A stretch of 10,556 nucleotides of DNA from Myxococcales bacterium (lineage in GTDB: Bacteria; Myxococcota; Polyangia; Fen-1088): NCBI GenBank assembly GCA_003155465.1, contig PMCR01000592.1, positions 2,840-13,395 of the forward strand. Reading direction: 5' to 3'. The translations under genes and the position numbers were made by a program. Positions 7,670-10,556 of the stretch are shown in pieces (position 1 is the first letter of the stretch; each line of letters starts with the position of its first letter). Under the pieces are notes generated by a model. It searched no databases, was not told the origin of the DNA, and was given only the letters and a program-made list of their open reading frames with translations.

Positions 7670-8947
7670 TCAGAAGTCCACCAGCTGGCGGATCTTTCCC
7701 TCCAACTCGGCCTCGGTCACTTCGTGCTGTTGCCGGGTGCCGAGATCGCGCAGGACCAGTTTCCCGCTTTGTAGCTCGTTTTCTCCGACAATGAGAGCCA
7801 GGCGCGCCTTGAGGGCGTCGGCGCGCTTGAGCTGCGCCTTCAGGCTCGCCGGACGGTGTTCCATCTCGGTGCGAACGCCGCCCATGCGCAGCCGATGCGC
7901 CACGGGCAAGGCCCAGGCTTGCGCCTTGTCTCCCAGGACCGCGATGAAGAGGGCGAGGGTGGGCTCGAAGTCCGCGGCTGGCTCGGCCAAAGCCAGCAGC
8001 ACGCGTTCGACGCCCATGCCGAAACCGATGGCCGGAACCTCGGGACCGCCGAGCGACGACACCAGGCGATCGTAGCGCCCGCCGCCGCACACGGTGTTCT
8101 GTGCGCCCAGATTGCCGGCCTTGGCCTTCAGTTCGAAGATGGTACCGGTGTAGTAGTCGAGTCCGCGCACCAGCTTGGTGTCCACGACGTTCTGGATCCC
8201 CAGTGTGCTGAGGTGGCTGCGCACGGCCTCAAAGTGGCGCTTGGACGCTTCGCCCAGTCCATCCAGCAACGCCGGCGCGTGGGCGGCAAGGGCTTGGATA
8301 TCGGGATCCTTGGAATCCAGGATGCGCAGCGGATTGGTCTGCAGGCGCTGGCGCGAGCCTTCATCCAGCTTGTCGAGGTGATTGGAGAAATACCCGCGCA
8401 GGACCTCGCGATAGCTTGCGCGTTCCGCGGGCTCGCCCAGGGTGTTCACCGCCACTTCAAGGTCGGCTGGCTTGATTCCCATCTCGGCCAGCAGCGCGAC
8501 CAGCATGGCGATCATCTCGGCGTCGACGGTGGGCGACGACAGACCGAATACTTCGGCCCCCACTTGATGGAACTGGCGCAAACGGCCGCGCTGGGCGCGT
8601 TCGTGGCGGAACATGGGGCCCAGATAGTACCAGCGGGTCACCGGCTCATGGTTCCATTGCGAGCGTGCGACATACGCGCGCACCGCACTGGCCGTGTTCT
8701 CGGGCCGCATGGACACCGACTGGCCGTCGCGGTCAGTGAAGGTGTACATCTGCTTTTCCACCACCTCGGTGTCCTCGCCCACCGAACGCACGAAGAGCGG
8801 CGTGTATTCGAGAATCGGCGTGCGCAGCTCGCGGTAGGCAAACGACTCCAGCACCGAACGAGCCTTCTCCTCGACGAATTGCCACTTCGACACCTCGGGC
8901 GGGAGGATGTCGTTCATTCCTTTGACGGTGGGCGGCAGGTCAGACAC
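7670..8947 (-). CDS. hisS: Histidyl-tRNA synthetase (HisRS, class II)
   Basis: HisRS charges tRNA-His with histidine. The 425-residue product is the usual bacterial length. It opens with 'VKGMNDILPPE' (8-18), the standard HisRS start region. Class II motif 1 covers about 40-60; motif 2 is 'GPMFRHERAQRGRLRQFHQ' (110-128). The histidine-binding signatures are 'RGLDYYTGTIFEL' (261-273) and CGGGRYD (287-293), and motif 3 is 'GFGMGVERVLLAL' (308-320). The anticodon-binding domain runs from about 331 to the end. The start is GTG at 8945-8947, giving MSDLPPTVKG; the open frame continues upstream without family resemblance, and ATG 8915-8917 (residue 11) would remove a conserved segment. No strong Shine-Dalgarno is visible. 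It lies 35 nt downstream of the CinA-domain gene, so co-transcription is likely, and it converges with the cyclase gene. Confidence 0.97.
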   Translation of the reverse strand: MSDLPPTVKGMNDILPPEVSKWQFVEEKARSVLESFAYRELRTPILEYTPLFVRSVGEDTEVVEKQMYTFTDRDGQSVSMRPENTASAVRAYVARSQWNHEPVTRWYYLGPMFRHERAQRGRLRQFHQVGAEVFGLSSPTVDAEMIAMLVALLAEMGIKPADLEVAVNTLGEPAERASYREVLRGYFSNHLDKLDEGSRQRLQTNPLRILDSKDPDIQALAAHAPALLDGLGEASKRHFEAVRSHLSTLGIQNVVDTKLVRGLDYYTGTIFELKAKAGNLGAQNTVCGGGRYDRLVSSLGGPEVPAIGFGMGVERVLLALAEPAADFEPTLALFIAVLGDKAQAWALPVAHRLRMGGVRTEMEHRPASLKAQLKRADALKARLALIVGENELQSGKLVLRDLGTRQQHEVTEAELEGKIRQLVDF

Positions 8948-8982
8948 GGCTGGGTTTATAGCAGATGGCCCATGTGGAATGA

Positions 8983-9732
8983 CTACTCCGTGCGCACCAC
9001 AGCCGGGCCCAGGCCTTCCACGATGCGTGTGGTGGCGCATTCCACCAGGGCTGCGTCGCGGCCGTCGACGGTGATCTTGACCTTGTATTCGGCAGCGCCG
9101 AGCCGAGGATAGGAGCCGATCGCCACGCCGGGAAACTCGGCCACCACCGCGTCGAGGGTTGCGGCGATGACGGCCTCGCACTCGCGCGAGTAGACCGCAC
9201 GACTGAGTATGGGGCCGGCGCGGAACAACTCGCGCACCATCTCGAACTTGTGTCGGAATATCTCGGGCACCCCAGGCAGAAGATAGACGTTCTTCACCGA
9301 CACCACCGGCCAGCGCGAGCGGTCGCCCTCCGGGCCGTAGAGGAGCCGCGCGCCGTCGGGGATGTCGGCCATGCGCAGGTCGCGCTCGTGCAGATTGGGC
9401 CCCATGGCCGAACGAATCTTGGCCTCCAGCTCCAAGTTGCGCGCCGGTCGCAGCCCAAACGCCTTGGCCACCGCCGCCATGGTCAGATCGTCGTGGGTGG
9501 GGCCGACGCCGCCTGAGGTGAAAACATGGTCGTAGCGGCTGGACATGGCGCGCACCGCTTCCGCAATCTCGTCGATCTCGTCGGGGATGACGTCGATGCG
9601 GCGGACCGCCACCCCCAGCGCACGCAACTCGCGCACAAGATAACGGGCATTCTCCTCTTCGACCTTGGCCGAGAGGATCTCCTCTCCGATGACCAGGATT
9701 CCCGCGGTTGGACCATGGAAGGGCAACGGCAT
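8983..9732 (-). CDS. Stand-alone CinA N-terminal / MoaB-Mog-like domain protein (COG1058 type)
   Basis: This 249-residue protein matches the N-terminal half of CinA, a fold shared with molybdopterin-binding MoaB/MogA. In CinA this domain has been tied to ADP-ribose/nucleotide pyrophosphatase activity in NAD recycling, and it is also fused to eukaryotic FAD synthases. Visible motifs are 'AGILVIGEEILSAKVEEENARYL' split as strand plus GEEIL (16-20), 'VFTSGGVGPTHDDLT' (70-84), and 'NVYLLPGVPEIFRHKF' (148-163). The C-terminal nicotinamide-nucleotide amidase (PncC) domain of full CinA is absent; the chain ends in a small alpha/beta region ('EYKVKITVDG', 215-224). The ATG at 9730-9732 is chosen because the domain begins at once; longer in-frame starts would overlap the divergent ftsB gene. 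A TAATAT hexamer lies 10 nt before the ATG and no Shine-Dalgarno is seen. Its substrate here is unknown; hisS follows. Confidence 0.85.
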   Translation of the reverse strand: MPLPFHGPTAGILVIGEEILSAKVEEENARYLVRELRALGVAVRRIDVIPDEIDEIAEAVRAMSSRYDHVFTSGGVGPTHDDLTMAAVAKAFGLRPARNLELEAKIRSAMGPNLHERDLRMADIPDGARLLYGPEGDRSRWPVVSVKNVYLLPGVPEIFRHKFEMVRELFRAGPILSRAVYSRECEAVIAATLDAVVAEFPGVAIGSYPRLGAAEYKVKITVDGRDAALVECATTRIVEGLGPAVVRTE

Positions 9733-9802
9733 TGTCGCCAGGATATTACCCGAAAAATTGCGCTCCTCGGTAGCCTCCCCATACTGATGGGACGGATTAG
9801 CC
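9733..9802. promoter_or_regulatory. Divergent promoter region between the CinA-domain gene and ftsB
   Basis: The 70-bp gap is locally AT-richer around 9743-9760. Leftward, TAATAT (minus strand, 9743-9748) ends 10 nt before the CinA-domain ATG, with no recognisable -35. Rightward, TTGCGC (9758-9763) and CATACT (9780-9785) have a 16-bp spacer, a weak sigma-70-like pair that would leave a leader of only about 11 nt before ftsB. Both are suggestions from pattern only. Confidence 0.3.
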
Positions 9803-10114
9803 ATGCGTAGCCATACCCGGTCAGCAAGAACCTGGATTCTGCGTGGGATGGCGGCTGTTCTGCTGGCCGCCACCTTCGGCTATGCGCCGTATCACCTTTA
9901 TGCGCGTTCCGGGTATTCCCGCTACTTGGAGTTGCGCCTGGAACTGGCGGCGGCCCAGACCCGCAACACCCGCCTGCATGCCGAGAACGAGCGGCTTGCC
10001 CGTGAGGTCGAGGCGCTGCGCACGGATCCGCGTGCCCTTGAACAGGTGGCCCGCGCCGACATGGGGTGGGTGCGGCCGGGCGAGATCCTCTTCGATTTCG
10101 GAGAGGGGCGATGA
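9803..10114 (+). CDS. ftsB: FtsB/DivIC-type septum formation initiator protein
   Basis: FtsB is a small bitopic divisome protein that pairs with FtsL and FtsQ to trigger septal wall synthesis. The 103-residue product is the usual length and has the usual plan: a short basic cytoplasmic N-terminus (RSHTRSAR), one membrane helix at about 14-32, a coiled coil at about 38-72 rich in Leu/Glu/Arg ('LHAENERLAREVEALR'), and the family's C-terminal signature 'DPRALEQVARADMGWVRPGEILF' split around residues 75-97, with 'ARADMGWVRPGE' the key part. The ATG at 9803 precedes a basic stretch and the helix; an internal ATG at 9848 would cut into the helix. The stop codon shares the ATGA with the next gene, so translation is probably coupled. 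No strong Shine-Dalgarno is seen. FtsB, DivIC and FtsL look alike at this size, so FtsB is the most likely but not the only label. Confidence 0.82.
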   Translation: MRSHTRSARTWILRGMAAVLLAATFGYAPYHLYARSGYSRYLELRLELAAAQTRNTRLHAENERLAREVEALRTDPRALEQVARADMGWVRPGEILFDFGEGR

Positions 10115-10556
10115 GACTGTCCAAGCTTCGCGCTCGTGCAGCCTTCGAGATCCGGCGCGCCTGGCAACTCGTGTGGGGATTTGCCCTGGTGGCGACGATG
10201 GGCGCGCTTCTGTGGCTGGGCTGGTTTCCGGACTTGCGCCAGCCTGGCGCTGACTGGACGCGTGGGTTGGCTGCCGCTGCGTTGGCGGCGGCCCTGGCGG
10301 TGAAGCTGGCTGGGCGCATTGGCACCAGCGAGCGCCGGCGCAGCCGCGGGCGCGAGATGGTTTCCGATCTCGAAATGGGCCTGCTGTTGCTCTCGGCGAC
10401 CTATGTTTTCCTGTCTGTGGTGGGCGGGGCCACCGCGCCTCTCTACCCGCTGGTCTACGCATTGGTCAGCTTCCTGGTGACCTTTCATCCCTTGTCGGTC
10501 GGTTGCCCGTTGGCCGCGGCGGCGCTTGGGTTCGAGGCCATCATGGCCTTTGGCCC
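10111..10556 (+). CDS. Multi-spanning membrane protein, N-terminal part (cut by window edge)
   Basis: This gene starts with ATG at 10111, overlapping the ftsB stop (ATGA), with GGAG at 10100-10103 seven bases upstream, so the start is solid. About 148 codons are visible. A basic N-terminus is followed by hydrophobic segments at about 21-40, 52-68, 89-106, 108-125 and 129-147, separated by a strongly basic loop 'GTSERRRSRGREM' (71-83). The segment 'DLEMGLLLLSATYVF' followed by 'APLYPLVYALVSFLVTFH' (109-126) recalls membrane sensor regions placed before GGDEF or histidine kinase domains in myxobacteria, but no output domain lies in the window, so this is only a suggestion. It is too hydrophobic to be FtsL. 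The coupling to ftsB suggests co-expression with a cell-division gene. Confidence 0.75.
   Translation, partial: MRLSKLRARAAFEIRRAWQLVWGFALVATMGALLWLGWFPDLRQPGADWTRGLAAAALAAALAVKLAGRIGTSERRRSRGREMVSDLEMGLLLLSATYVFLSVVGGATAPLYPLVYALVSFLVTFHPLSVGCPLAAAALGFEAIMAFG

Noticed and set aside
7856..9112. Long open frame on the plus strand (418 codons) opposite hisS
   Set aside because: It is fully antisense to hisS, whose motifs are unmistakable; its peptide is His/Gly/Arg-rich with no domain, as expected in GC-rich DNA.
8948..9181. Upstream in-frame extension of hisS
   Set aside because: The extra 78 residues are Arg-rich, unlike any HisRS, and overlap the CinA-domain gene; GTG at 8945-8947 gives the normal length.
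9733..9873. Upstream extension of the CinA-domain protein (starts at 9873 or 9804)
   Set aside because: The extension would overlap the divergent ftsB gene and add residues outside the conserved domain.

Overview
The window is GC-rich (by eye about 65%) and gene-dense, with GC-biased third codon positions. Several features suggest a Myxococcota / deltaproteobacterial chromosome: a lipoprotein with a Gly/Asp/Ala-rich 'PDGGADGG' tail, an XPB-Bax1 repair pair, a CdaZ-like diadenylate cyclase, and a CACAGAG-type palindromic repeat. This placement is inferred from gene content; no rRNA or other marker is present. I see no tRNA, rRNA, CRISPR array, insertion sequence or prophage.

Layout. (1) Positions 1-4584 are all on the minus strand. 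In transcription order they are a Cys-rich C_GCAxxG_C_C-family protein, an XPB-type superfamily 2 helicase, a Bax1/DUF790 nuclease overlapping the helicase by 14 nt, a secreted lipoprotein of unknown function, and an MlaC/Ttg2D phospholipid-binding protein that runs off the left edge. (2) Positions 4668-6206 on the plus strand encode a polytopic membrane protein resembling GT-C glycosyltransferases. (3) Positions 6223-6585 on the minus strand encode a lone PIN-domain (VapC-like) protein with no antitoxin beside it. (4) Positions 6663-7544 on the plus strand encode a diadenylate cyclase with an N-terminal pyruvate-kinase-C-like region. (5) Positions 7565-7655 hold a large imperfect inverted repeat between two convergent genes. 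(6) Positions 7670-9732 on the minus strand encode a stand-alone CinA N-domain protein followed by hisS. (7) From 9803 to the right edge, plus strand, are ftsB and an overlapping multi-spanning membrane protein that is cut by the edge.

How the genes work together. The clearest functional unit is helicase plus nuclease. In archaea XPB and Bax1 form a complex that unwinds and incises damaged DNA, and the overlap here suggests coupled translation of the two subunits. The diadenylate cyclase would make c-di-AMP; no receptor or phosphodiesterase lies in the window. FtsB (divisome), MlaC (outer-membrane lipid asymmetry) and the lipoprotein fit a Gram-negative envelope. HisRS is housekeeping.

The best leads are the bacterial XPB-Bax1 operon with a changed RED motif, the CdaZ-like cyclase with RHM in place of RHR, the CACAGAG hairpin and a possible related remnant inside the membrane-protein gene, and the orphan PIN gene. 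I found no convincing wholly new multi-gene system.
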